Below the pieces are notes generated by a model. It did no database searches. It was not told where the DNA came from and saw nothing but the letters and a program-made list of their open reading frames with translations. Of a stretch of 64,000 bases of DNA, positions 55,791 through 64,000 are shown piece after piece. Numbering within the stretch: position 1 is the first letter of the stretch; every line of letters begins with the position of its first letter. Position numbers and translations under genes: made by a program. Source of the stretch: Glebionis coronaria (Eukaryota > Streptophyta > Magnoliopsida > Asterales > Asteraceae); the NCBI GenBank assembly GCA_025667525.1, contig CM046878.1, positions 511,508,274 through 511,572,273 of the forward strand, read 5' to 3'.

Positions 55791-56781
55791 ATGTAGACCC
55801 GGATATGGTTGTCGAGGAGGAAGGAGAGGATGATGACAATGATGAGAGCTTGGTGACCTTTGTTCCGCCTTGGAGGCTCCAAAACAATGTTCTGATTGAT
55901 AGCCACTTCGCTGCCAAGGATCTACTGGTCCACATAAGCACTCCGGCAGAACAGAGGGCTTTAACTGCCCTTTCCGACCATGAGCTCATTCGTCAAGGGT
56001 ACCATGCCTTGGCTCGTACGGCTCTTAATCAAACCGAGATAATCCAACGGTTTAAATTGCTTAATCATGAACACCGGGAGCTCATAAACTCTACTAATCG
56101 CAATCCTGCCGACTTCCAACAGGGTAAGATTTTATTGGAGCAAATTTCTGCTAAGCATAACCAATTAGAGGTTGAGCATGCCGGGTGCTCGTCCCGGGAG
56201 GCCGAACTGAAGGCTCGTGTTGAGGCTCTCAAAGCCGTAGCTCTTCAGCGGGACCAAAAGAACCCGGACTTGGAATGTTCTCTGGGCTTAAAGAGGAAGA
56301 GCTTGCCCGTGCCACTAAACGGGCTTCGGATGCCGAAGCAGCCAACATTAAGCTTTCTGCCAACTTGGGGAAGGCTGCTTCAGATCGACGAAGACTTGTG
56401 AAGAACTTTGTTCCTTTGGTTGTTAAGCGCTTGCATGGTAGTGCAGAATACCGGAAGCATGTTGTCAAGGTTGCGGCTGTTTGTTACTCTGGCGGGTGGT
56501 ATGATAGTGTCAAGGTGAACCGGACTGCGGAGTCCTTGGCTAAGACCTTATCTGAAGCAGAGTTCTTTGATGAGAAGGAGGCTAAAGCTTGGATTGCTAA
56601 GTGTGATGAGCTCTTTGCTCCGTCTTACCCATTCGTTGAGAAGGTAAGCCAATCCTTCAACTATTCAATTGGTAATTTGATGAGTTTAGCTCCAAATGTG
56701 CCGGAAGGTGTCATAATTCCCCCAGCTGTGCCTACTCACTCCTCAACCTCACAAGCGGATGGGAGAGCCGGGCCTCAATGA

Positions 56782-57122
56782 TTTACCATTGCTCTGCCTT
56801 TTGGTTCGTCATATGCTAGACATGCTTGCTTCTTTTGTATCGGGGCATGTTCCGATTACCTTTTGTCATGTATTAAATGTTAGCTTTATTTTCCCGGAGC
56901 CTGTTCCGGTTATGACTTGTTATGTAACAACTTAAACTCTACTTGTTCTATTTGCTTTTAATCGTATAATTGACTTGCTTTCTTCCATAATTTTTTCGAT
57001 GGTGCTTCTTTATGATATTGGTGATTTCTTTTATTTTTACATGATTTGCATGCGTCCTTACATTCGGTAGGACGGGGAAATCTTCCCCTTCACACGCTTC
57101 GGCAAACCGTGGCTCATTCTTA
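56782..57122. other. Gap between antisense gene and tandem repeats in element E
   Basis: T-rich sequence, likely the 3' untranslated region of the antisense gene; a repeated phrase (TGTTCCG-ATTACC and CTGTTCCGGTTATG) is visible. No gene. Confidence 0.5.
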
Positions 57123-57640
57123 GGCTGTCCCGGGTAAGGCTCTCGGCCTTTACAACAAATAGGGCCGTTGCTCAATGAGGCTCCTAACCTTTACGAGTGG
57201 TCTTTACGCTTCGGTAGATGAGGCTCTTAACCTTTACCACGGTTGATGAGGCTCTTAACCTTTACAACCAATAGGGCCGCCGCTCGATGAGGCTCCTAAC
57301 CTTTACGAGCGGTCTTATGCTTTGGTGGATGAGGCTCTTAACCTTTACCACGGTTTATGAGGCTCTTAACCTTTACAACCAATAGGGTCGCCGCTCGATG
57401 AGGCTCCTAACCTTTACGAGCGGTCTTACGCTTTGGTGGATGAGGCTCTTAACCTTTACCACGGTTGATGAGGCTCTTAACCTTTACAACCAATAGGGCT
57501 ATCGCTCGATGAGGCTCCTAACCTTTACGAGCGGTCTTACGCTTCGGTGGATGAGGCTCTTAACCTTTACCACGGTTGATGAGGCTTTTAACCTTTACAA
57601 CCAGTAGGGCCGCCCGATGAGGTTCTCAACCTTTACAAGC
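57123..57640 (-). repeat. 111-bp tandem repeat array in element E
   Basis: About 4.5 copies. Unit starts at 57286, 57397 and 57508 are exactly 111 bp apart. Each unit contains three subunits of the phrase GATGAGGCTC(C/T)TAACCTTTAC. Units are above 90% similar by eye. Tandem repeats between pol and the 3' LTR are known in Tat elements. Confidence 0.93.
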
Positions 57641-57796
57641 AGTCCTCTTCTTTCGAGTTGATCAGACTCGTCAGGGGGATTGGGTGTTCGTTCTTACAGT
57701 TGTTCCGTCATTGTTATGCTTGTCAAATATTTGTTTCAGAAAATTTCCTTCCCTTAGTCGGGGAGGATATATTATGTCATAAGTAATCATTTTTGG

Positions 57797-58279
57797 TTAC
57801 ATGAAACAATTTCTTAAATTCATAGCATGCCATTTCCTTGGGATTTCTTTTCCCTCCATAGTTTCTAACTTGTAAGAGCCATTCTGAAATGCTTCGGTGA
57901 CCCGGTACGGACCTTCCCAGTTTGGAGCTAGCTTGCCCGGCTTTATCACTCGGCTTGCTTCGTTCTTTTGGTAGACAAATTCCCCGAATTTGAACGCCAT
58001 GTGCCTAACCCTCTTGTTGTAATATTGTTCCATCTTCTTCTTGTATTTGGCCTCTCTGATGGCTGCCATTTCCCTTCGCTCCTGGACGAGGTCTAGGTTT
58101 AGCCGAAGCTCTTCTTCGTTTGTCCCTTCATTGAACATGAGGGTTCGGAAGGTCCTCATTCCTATTTTGGTTGGGATAACTGCTTCGCTTCCGTAGGTCA
58201 GACTAAACGGGGTCTCTCCATTGCTAGTTTTCATCATGGTTCGATGAGCCCATAGGATGCTAGGTAGTTCGTCCATCAT
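57797..58279 (-). pseudogene. Element E integrase, C-terminal portion
   Basis: 160 codons from LWAHRTMMKTSNGETPFSLTYGSEAVIP to the end of pol. The integrase C-terminal domain includes the EGPYRV block and the GKLAPNW motif; the final residues KWHAMNLRNCF are typical of the Tat pol end. Out of phase with the upstream integrase core. Confidence 0.85.
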
Positions 58280-58283
58280 CTGG

Positions 58284-58940
58284 TCATCTCCCTTCCCAAG
58301 CGGGCTTTAAGCCCGTGTATGAGGGACTTGTTTGCTCTTTCGACGAGCTCGTTGCTTGCGGGTGTGCTATAGCGGTATTGATCTGCTTTATATGCCACTT
58401 AACGCACCATCCCTTGAATGGATCATTCACCAGCTGTGTTCCGTTGTCCGTGACAATGATACCTGGCACGCCGAACCTACAAACTATGTTTTCCCAAACA
58501 AACTTCTTCACGTCCTTTCCTCGGACCTTCGCTAGTGGTTTGGATTCCATCCATTTGGTGAAGTAGTCTATGGCCACTATGATGAATTTGACCTTGCCTG
58601 GTGCTTCAGGAAGCAGGCCAAGGATGTCTAGGCCCCATTGGTAGAAAGGCCATGGAGACATGATCAAGGTCATGAGGGTCTTTGGAAGTTTAGGAACCGA
58701 GGCATGGATTTGACAAGAATCGCATTTCACTACCACCTCGTATGTGTCTTGATACATCGTTGGCCAGTAATACCCTTGTCTTATTATTTTCGCCACTACC
58801 AACCTGTATTCGGGGTGCATCCCGCATCCTCCTTCAGGAACCTCCCGGATGATGTAGTTTGCCTGTAGGGGGCCTACGCATCGCAACATGGGAGAGAGAT
58901 ATGATTTTTTAAATAACACTCCGCCTTCGATGACGAACTA
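58284..58940 (-). pseudogene. Element E integrase core
   Basis: About 211 codons. Zinc-binding region with H (GCGMHPEYR) and CDSCQ; core with the first catalytic Asp in GLDILG and the second in VTDNGTQ. The block that should hold the catalytic Glu is read in the wrong frame (TSSSKEQTSPSY); shifted by one base the same DNA gives LVERANKSL, so a 1-nt indel near 58355 separates them. The frame is stopped just upstream by TGA and TAG codons at about 58941-58955. Confidence 0.85.
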
Positions 58941-59252
58941 CGGTATTTTCATTCAGAGCTTTCTAGCTTCGTCCAGATTGGTAGGCCATACACCCTCTTG
59001 CAAGAATTTGAGAATTGGGGTCATCCAATTGTCCTCTTCTTCCTCCAAAACATCGTCCACTTCTTCCCTTTTAATTGACAGGGATGCCAACACTTCCACC
59101 AAAACTTCTTTGGTAAGATGGTTGAAGGCGACCGAAGCTAGCTTACTTAGAATATCCGCTTTCTGGTTCTTATTCCTCGGGATGTGTTGGATTGCGAACT
59201 TGTTGAATTTGGCTACACGTTCCATCACCTCTGTGAGGTATTTCTTCATCTG
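58941..59252 (-). pseudogene. Element E linker between RNase H and integrase
   Basis: About 98 codons of a helical linker including the IPRNKNQKADILSKLA motif and an acidic patch. Bounded by TAG at 59253-59255 upstream and stop codons near 58950 downstream. Confidence 0.75.
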
Positions 59253-60011
59253 CTAATTACAGGCGACGAATTCACCATTTATGTGACACGCGACTAGCTT
59301 CGAGTCTACCTTTGATTGAAGGGTTTGGGCTCCCATCTTTTCGGCTAACCTTAATCCGGCCAGTAAGGCTTCGTATTCGGCTTCATTATTCGAGGTTTTG
59401 AAATCCAGACAGAGAGCATAACTGTATTCTGTGCCGGAAGGGTCTATTAGTACCAGACCCGCTCCGGCTCCTTTCGAGCTTGTGGCTCCATCTGTGAACA
59501 GCGTCCATTCTGCTTCCTTGGGATCGGATACTTCCGTGGTACAAATTAGCTTCTCCCCTGATGGTGTTTCAGCCAAGAAATCTGCTAATGCTTGACCTTT
59601 TATCACATTCTAGGGCACATAATTGTTTGCGTATGCTCCCTATTCAATCGCATATTTGGCCAGCTTTCCTGATGCTTCAACCCTTGACAACACTTGTTTG
59701 ATCGGCTGGTCAGTGATCACTTTGATTGAGTGAGCTTCGAAGTACCTCCTCAATCTTCTTGACAAGTGCAGCAGGCATAGGACTTGCTTTTTCAACGGAG
59801 CGTATATGCACTATGCGTCATGTAGCACTCGGCTAACATAGCGGATGGGAGCCTGGCCATGCTTTCTTTCCGCCATGAGTACCCCGCTAACCGCGTCTTT
59901 GGCCATAGCCAAATAGATATACAGCTTTTCTCCCTTGACGGGTGTGGTTAAGACCGGTAAATCCATGACTACCTTCTTCATCTCCTGGAAGGCAGCTTCG
60001 GCTTTGGTAGT
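59253..60011 (-). pseudogene. Element E RNase H and second RNase H-like domain, decayed
   Basis: The first RNase H is degraded, with at least three in-frame stops between 59607 and 60014. From 59606 to 59256 a clean stretch codes an RNase H fold typical of the Tat second (archaeal-like) RNase H: the catalytic Asp lies in FTDGATSSKGAGAGLVL, the catalytic Glu in NNEAEYEALLAGL, and the third Asp near KVDSKLV. TAG at 59253-59255 ends it. Confidence 0.85.
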
Positions 60012-60758
60012 CTATTTATACTCATCCTGGTTTTCCTTGGTGATGTTTTTCAAGGTTTCGAAGAAGGGCAGGGAGCGTTCAACAGATTTGGAAACGAACC
60101 AGTTTAACGCTGCTAGCTTGCCACTTAGCGACTGCATCTCCTTCAGGGTTCTGGGGGACCTCATGTCCATTATGGCCTTCGTCTTCTTGGGGTTTGCCCT
60201 TATTCCTTCTGAGGTTACCATGTAGCCTAGAAACTTCCCTTCTTCAACCCCGAAGGAAAATTTCTTGGGATTGAGTTTCATGTTAATTTTCCGAAGGTTG
60301 TTGAAGGTTTCGGCAATGTCCGTCAGGAGGGTTGTCTCGGAGGCACTCTTGATGACCATGTCATCCACATAAGCTTCTAAGTTCCGGCCTATTTGTTCCT
60401 TAAAGGTCGCATCCACCAGCCTTTGATAGGTGGCCCTAGCATTCTTGAGCCCCAAGGACATCTTGGTATAGCAATAGATTCCTTGGTCTGTATAAAAGGT
60501 TGTCTTTTCTTCGTCCTCCTTGTCCATCTGGACTTGGTGGTAGCCTTTATAAGTGTCTAGGAAGCATTTATACTTGTAGCCCATCACCGACTCTATCTTC
60601 AAATCTATCTCTGGGAGAGGATAAGAGTCTTTCGGGCAGGCAGAGTTAAGGTTTTTGAAGTCAATGCACATTCTCCAAGTACCATCCGACTTCTTGACCA
60701 GGACCGGATTGGATATCCATGTGGGGTATCTCACTGGACGGACGATCCCTGCTTTGAC
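60012..60758 (-). pseudogene. Element E reverse transcriptase
   Basis: The frame runs from 60758 in the same phase as 60759-61469 across a TAG at 60759-60761. Motifs include WRMCIDFKNLN, FLDTYKGYHQV (usual Ala replaced by Thr, and Ser-Gly lost), and the catalytic YVDD at 60360-60371, then the LNPKKFSFGV and FLGY thumb blocks. It ends at TAG 60012-60014 in the connection. RT is recognisable but has lost conserved residues. Confidence 0.9.
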
Positions 60759-61486
60759 CTATTTTTCCACCTCCTTAGCCACCACTCTGCTCTTTTCTTT
60801 ACCAAGGACTCGTCGCTTATGAGCAACCGGAGTCGTCGAATGGTTGACATTCAACGAGTGTTTGATCAGTCTTTTGGGTACCCCGGTCATGTCGGCTGGG
60901 GTCCATGCAAACACATCTTGACTCCGTCTGAGCAAATCAATTAACCGTGCTCTTCCTTCGTTGGAGAAGTTCTTCCCAATTATCACTAATTGATCCGGAT
61001 GACTCGGATTTACTAACACTTCTTTTGTGGGCGGGCCATCTGCCTCGTTCCCCCGGGGCTTGACTTTCTCGGCCTTATGTTCCACGACCCCTTCACTTGT
61101 TCTACCTTGGTTGGTTTTTTGTTTGTCCTCCAGCATCCGACATTCGGCTATTATGGATGCTCTAGGGAACAGCGTGGCAATCCCCTTCGGGGTTGGAAAC
61201 TTGAACATAGCATGGGCGGTCGACGGGACTGCCCTTAGTGCCTTAATGCTTGTGCGTCCCAGGATGACATTGTAGGGGGACATGGCCTGCACGACGGTGA
61301 ACTTCAAGTTGACCGTGCGTCTTAACTTCCCCGTTCTAAAAGAGACAGATAGTTCTACCTTTCCTAGCGGTGTCAATTCCTCCCCCGAGAACCCAACTAA
61401 GTTTGACTGCGATGGTTCTAGCCTCTTCTTGATCGAAGGACACAAGTGGTTAAAATAATGCTCAAACAAGATCTGGACTGACGCGT
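60759..61486 (-). pseudogene. Element E protease region, cut by element D
   Basis: Frame from the insertion edge to a TAG at 60759-60761. The aspartic protease C-terminal half is visible: ILFEHYFNHL just after the cut, then the PYNVILGRTSIKALRAV core. The catalytic DNGSS-type motif would lie in the part displaced beyond element D. Downstream is the acidic, Lys-rich linker to RT with the FAWTPADMTGVP block. Confidence 0.83.
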
Positions 61487-61769
61487 TGTAGGTCCTTAAT
61501 TTCTTAGGATTGTAGATGTGTTTGATTAATCTAAAGAAAGGAGAGGAATAAAGAACTAGAGAGAGAGAGAGTTAGAGAGAGAAAAAAGAGAAAGAGAAGG
61601 TTGATTAAATGAGAAGTGAAAACATGAATGATCAACCCCTCCTAACATGCTAGGAGGGGGTATATATAGCCCACCCTACATGTGGGCTATATGGGCTATA
61701 TTGGATCACGAGCCCAATATCATTGGAGTGACCGATCCTTTCTAAATACGTAAAAACGTATTTCTAACA
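61487..61769 (-). repeat. 3' LTR of element D
   Basis: 283 bp; minus-strand TGTTAGAAATACG to GGACCTACA. It shares the AGCCCACATGTAGGGTGGGC, TATATATACCCC and GCATGTTAGGAGGGG blocks with the LTRs of C. A GA/CT microsatellite at 61558-61603 is part of it. Confidence 0.88.
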
Positions 61770-61900
61770 ATCTCCCCCAAAGGGAGGTCACTCCAAGTTA
61801 CACTGTCCTAAATAGTCTATAGCTCGTGATCTATGCTAATAATGATGTGACCGAGACTTTCCTTGGAAAAACGTATTTCCAACAATCTTCCCCAAAGGGA
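61770..61900 (-). other. Duplicated polypurine-tract modules of element D
   Basis: The minus strand reads CCCTTTGGGGGAGATTG directly at the LTR and CCCTTTGGGGAAGATTGTTGG about 115 bp further inside, followed by an LTR-like start (TGTTGGAAATACG). Matches the duplication seen in C. Confidence 0.82.
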
Positions 61901-64000
61901 GGTCACACCATTTTACAAAATCTTAAACCTAGCATACTATGCTTGAGTCTTCGATCTTGTTCTTGTGAATATGCTGATGAGATATTTGACTTTGGTCTTG
62001 AACATGTGTCCTTGCTTTGACCTTGTGCATTCATCACTTGTGATATTTGCCTCCTCGTGACATCATGTTCCACATACTTATACTTTTATGAATTCTTCAA
62101 AGCTTCAGAGTTTGATACAGCGGAAGACTTGACTTTTAGACTTTCTTGAATTTGTTGAAGTATTAAATGCATACAGTATAAGCATGTGGTGACAACTTCT
62201 TCTGGATTGTACACCGCAATGCCACCTTCTTGTTACGCTGCATAAGACAGTTAGCAACAAAACATATACACGGATGAAATGGCCTTGAACATTTCATTCT
62301 AATTCGGTAGCATTTTACCTCCGGTCGGTGAAGACCGTTGGACGATATAAAATATTGTACTTGTGACAGGTAGTTTCAATTAAGAACCTCCTTGACAAGA
62401 TTTCGCGGGTACACCCGTTCTCTTTATTCGACCGTCCAAAGCTGACTGCGAACATAAAGAGTGAATCATTTGGATAATAATATCCGCATTATTTGAAGCC
62501 GTCAATTCATGTTCCTGGAACAAGTGAAATTCAATTAAGAACCGCACCATCGTTGCTTTCCAGTTGTCACGAGCTTGATTCGTATAGAATCTTGCAAGTT
62601 ACCTACCAAGTGCTGTTTGAGGTTAACACTAGAAGGATTTCCACTCATCACTGTGAACACTAAGGTATCACTCTGAGTGTTCTGGCAAGATCACTAAGCT
62701 ATTGCGTAGAGGCCTGGAACGTGTTTAAATTCATTTAAGAATTAAACCACTGTTGCTTTCCAGTTATCACAAGTTTGATTCATAAAGAATCGCACAAGTC
62801 ACCTACCATGAGCTTTTTGATGTTCGCTCAAGAGGGATTTCCATCTTCATTGTAAATACTTTCGTATTACTCGAATGTTCAGGCAAGATCATGAAGATTT
62901 TGCGTAGGACTCTTAAGATCTTTCTTACTTTTCACAGTGTGTGAAGAAGCAAGGAAATATGAAAGTGTGTCCTAATGAGATATTTGATGATCTCAAATGG
63001 CTCTAGACTCAATCGTGCATTTTGGATTTTTAGTGATCGGAGGCTGGAGAGGAGTGCCACCATTTCAATACCAATTTATTCGGAGTGAATAAATCAATAG
63101 ATAATGTGTTGTCTCCGTGTGATTAAAACAAATATCTTTTAAGAGATATCTGAGTTAGCTGGGATGGATTGTGCTTTGCATCACTAGGTCCATGATGTCT
63201 GTCTTCAATATCAAGAATCATTAAACAATGATCTTAATAGCATATTTATTGACCCGGTTTCTGCCTAAGTTAAGTACTTGGTCATAACTAGCACCTTGTT
63301 GTGACTGTTCCAGTGCTAACTTAAGTACTTGGTCGCCATTCAGCTACGTTCACAATCTTTCTCCATCTTTCCTAAGGACTACTGTTTCTAGCTATGGAAT
63401 GTCCTTGGGAAGATTCCTCGGGTTCTAGAGGAATCATTGGACTTTAACCTATCCTACCATCCTTATGTCACCACAATCTTCACCGTCGTGAATAGAGATG
63501 TTTGGGTATGTGTATGTCACCATGAAATCCATTTTAAAGTGCAAATCCATTATGCTCCCCCTTAACATATGCGGCGATATTCGAAATCATTTCGCACATG
63601 TCAGGATGAGCTAGCACGATAAGTCAAACCATTTATGATTAATCATTTCCCATATTAAATCACATTTTCTCCCCCATATTAAAAATATTAACCCAATCGA
63701 TGTTTTTAATATCAATTGATTTAATAGCATTTTAAGAAAATTTGGGAAGAAAAATGCAAAGCCAATTATCTTCATGAATTACACAAGCTCTCCCTCAAAT
63801 TAATGAGGGTGTACTTGAAACGTAAATTAAATACCTATTAAACACAAGTGTAAGGTATTTATCACGTGCAAAGATCATATATGATAATGTATTCACAAGA
63901 TTAGCGATTTATGAGGTTGGACCTGAATGATGGAGAACATCATATGAAAGAAGCACATGGTTCTTGTTCACGAATGTTGGTCGCCTCATCACGTCTGAAG
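61901..64000. other. Non-coding internal sequence of element D
   Basis: No gene. Sequence conserved with C at about 75-80% by eye although neither copy encodes a protein here. Confidence 0.7.
62460..62910 (-). repeat. Tandem duplication (two ~220-bp units) in element D
   Basis: Counterpart of the duplication at 44297-44730 in C. Phrases GATTTCCA(T/C)(C/T)TTCATTG and TTGCTTTCCAGTT(G/A)TCAC each occur twice, about 220 bp apart. Confidence 0.75.

Larger units (their letters stand above)
54340..56781 (+). pseudogene. Antisense additional gene of Tat-type element E (gypsy-type putative transposase family, decayed)
   Basis: Reads opposite to gag-pol. The ATG is at 54340. An N-terminal acidic segment is broken by TGA at 54523-54525 and continues in frame to 55020, where it shifts frame. 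That part carries the PFSSFF...HFRVHISQL and GHWFSF, SSLKEWKKKFF blocks that I associate with the Pfam family called putative gypsy-type transposon (PF04195). Two introns are plausible: 55074-55162 (GT...ttcacAG) and 55710-55790 (GT...tctttAG). The C-terminal half (55790-56781) is a long coiled coil with a frameshift near 56270, ending in a conserved SAEYRKHVVKV and YSGGWYDSVK block and a stop at 56779-56781. A run of 20 C (55651-55670) codes for Pro. Function is unknown. Confidence 0.72.
53458..64000 (-). mobile_element. Element E: Tat-type Ty3/Gypsy element, interrupted by D and running off the window
   Basis: Minus-strand element with, from its 3' end: LTR (53458-53964), polypurine tract, an extra gene on the opposite strand (54340-56781), tandem repeats (57123-57640), then pol (57797-60758) and protease/gag remnants (60759-61486). 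The order RT, RNase H, second RNase H-like domain, integrase, followed by an antisense ORF before the 3' LTR, is the arrangement described for Tat elements. It is cut at 61486/61487 by element D, and its 5' part lies right of the window. Multiple stops and frameshifts make it inactive. Confidence 0.85.
61487..64000 (-). mobile_element. Element D: minus-strand relative of element C, cut by the window edge
   Basis: Holds a 3' LTR (61487-61769) and about 2.23 kb of internal 3' sequence (61770-64000) that aligns by eye to element C from 45434 back to about 43196, with many shared long phrases. No gene is in it. It inserted into the protease of element E; CGCGT (61482-61486) would be the target duplication, the partner copy being outside the window. 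Confidence 0.88.

Noticed and set aside
61558..61603. GA/CT microsatellite
   Set aside because: It is part of the D LTR leader, corresponding to the CT-rich stretch in C, and not an independent feature.

Overview
The window is nuclear DNA from a flowering plant, made almost entirely of nested LTR retrotransposons. No intact host gene, rRNA, tRNA gene or CRISPR array was recognised. The retroelement families (Copia elements with long gag and an extra third ORF, and Athila-type elements primed by tRNA-Asp) together with one Copia gag C-terminus of a type I associate with Tanacetum/Chrysanthemum relatives suggest a eudicot, most likely Asteraceae. The family placement is inference.

Layout. (1) Positions 1-31782 hold one large minus-strand Ty3/Gypsy Athila-like element, here called A, cut into three blocks (1-1144, 13199-15517, 26749-31782) by two younger insertions. 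Copia element G (1145-13198; 537-bp LTRs differing at 3 sites; target duplication GAAGT) sits between the A protease and reverse transcriptase. Athila-like element B (15518-26748; LTRs of 1699 and 1698 bp, about 1.3% apart; target duplication AACAT) sits in A gag. The 5' LTR of A is about 3.9 kb; the other end of A lies left of the window. (2) 31783-38365 is AT-rich, decayed minus-strand Copia-like material with a recognisable primer site and LTR promoter at its right end. (3) 38371-45734 is element C, a plus-strand, gag-only Copia-related element (300-bp LTRs, about 8% apart, target duplication GTCGA). (4) About 45989-49635 looks like a lone LTR distantly related to that of A, followed by a small hAT-type element (49685-50241), an Arg/Gly-rich repeat remnant, and a Mutator-type MITE with a perfect 9-bp target duplication (51525-52609). 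(5) From 53458 to the right edge is a minus-strand Tat-type Gypsy element E: 3' LTR, a spliced-looking plus-strand (antisense) extra gene, 111-bp tandem repeats, and a heavily mutated pol. E is interrupted at 61486/61487 by D, a minus-strand relative of C that runs off the window.

How the parts work together. G, the youngest, has long gag, pol and ORF3 frames on one strand with LTR promoter, tRNA-iMet primer site and polypurine tract in order, but its protease carries a stop. B is complete in structure but has one gag frameshift and two in-frame stops. A, E and C are more decayed. The LTR divergences give the age order G < B < C.

The most unusual signal is that several unrelated elements carry their own private short word, repeated many times. 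G has a TGTCAGCG word in LTRs, spacers and, in one reading phase, all three genes; the B LTRs have about 29 copies of CGGAAC/GT; the C leader has TTGCGAGATT; the A LTR has GCTTATT; E has 111-bp repeats built on GATGAGGCTCTTAACC. C and D also share a 2.2-kb non-coding 3' region with internal duplications and a duplicated polypurine-tract/LTR-start module.
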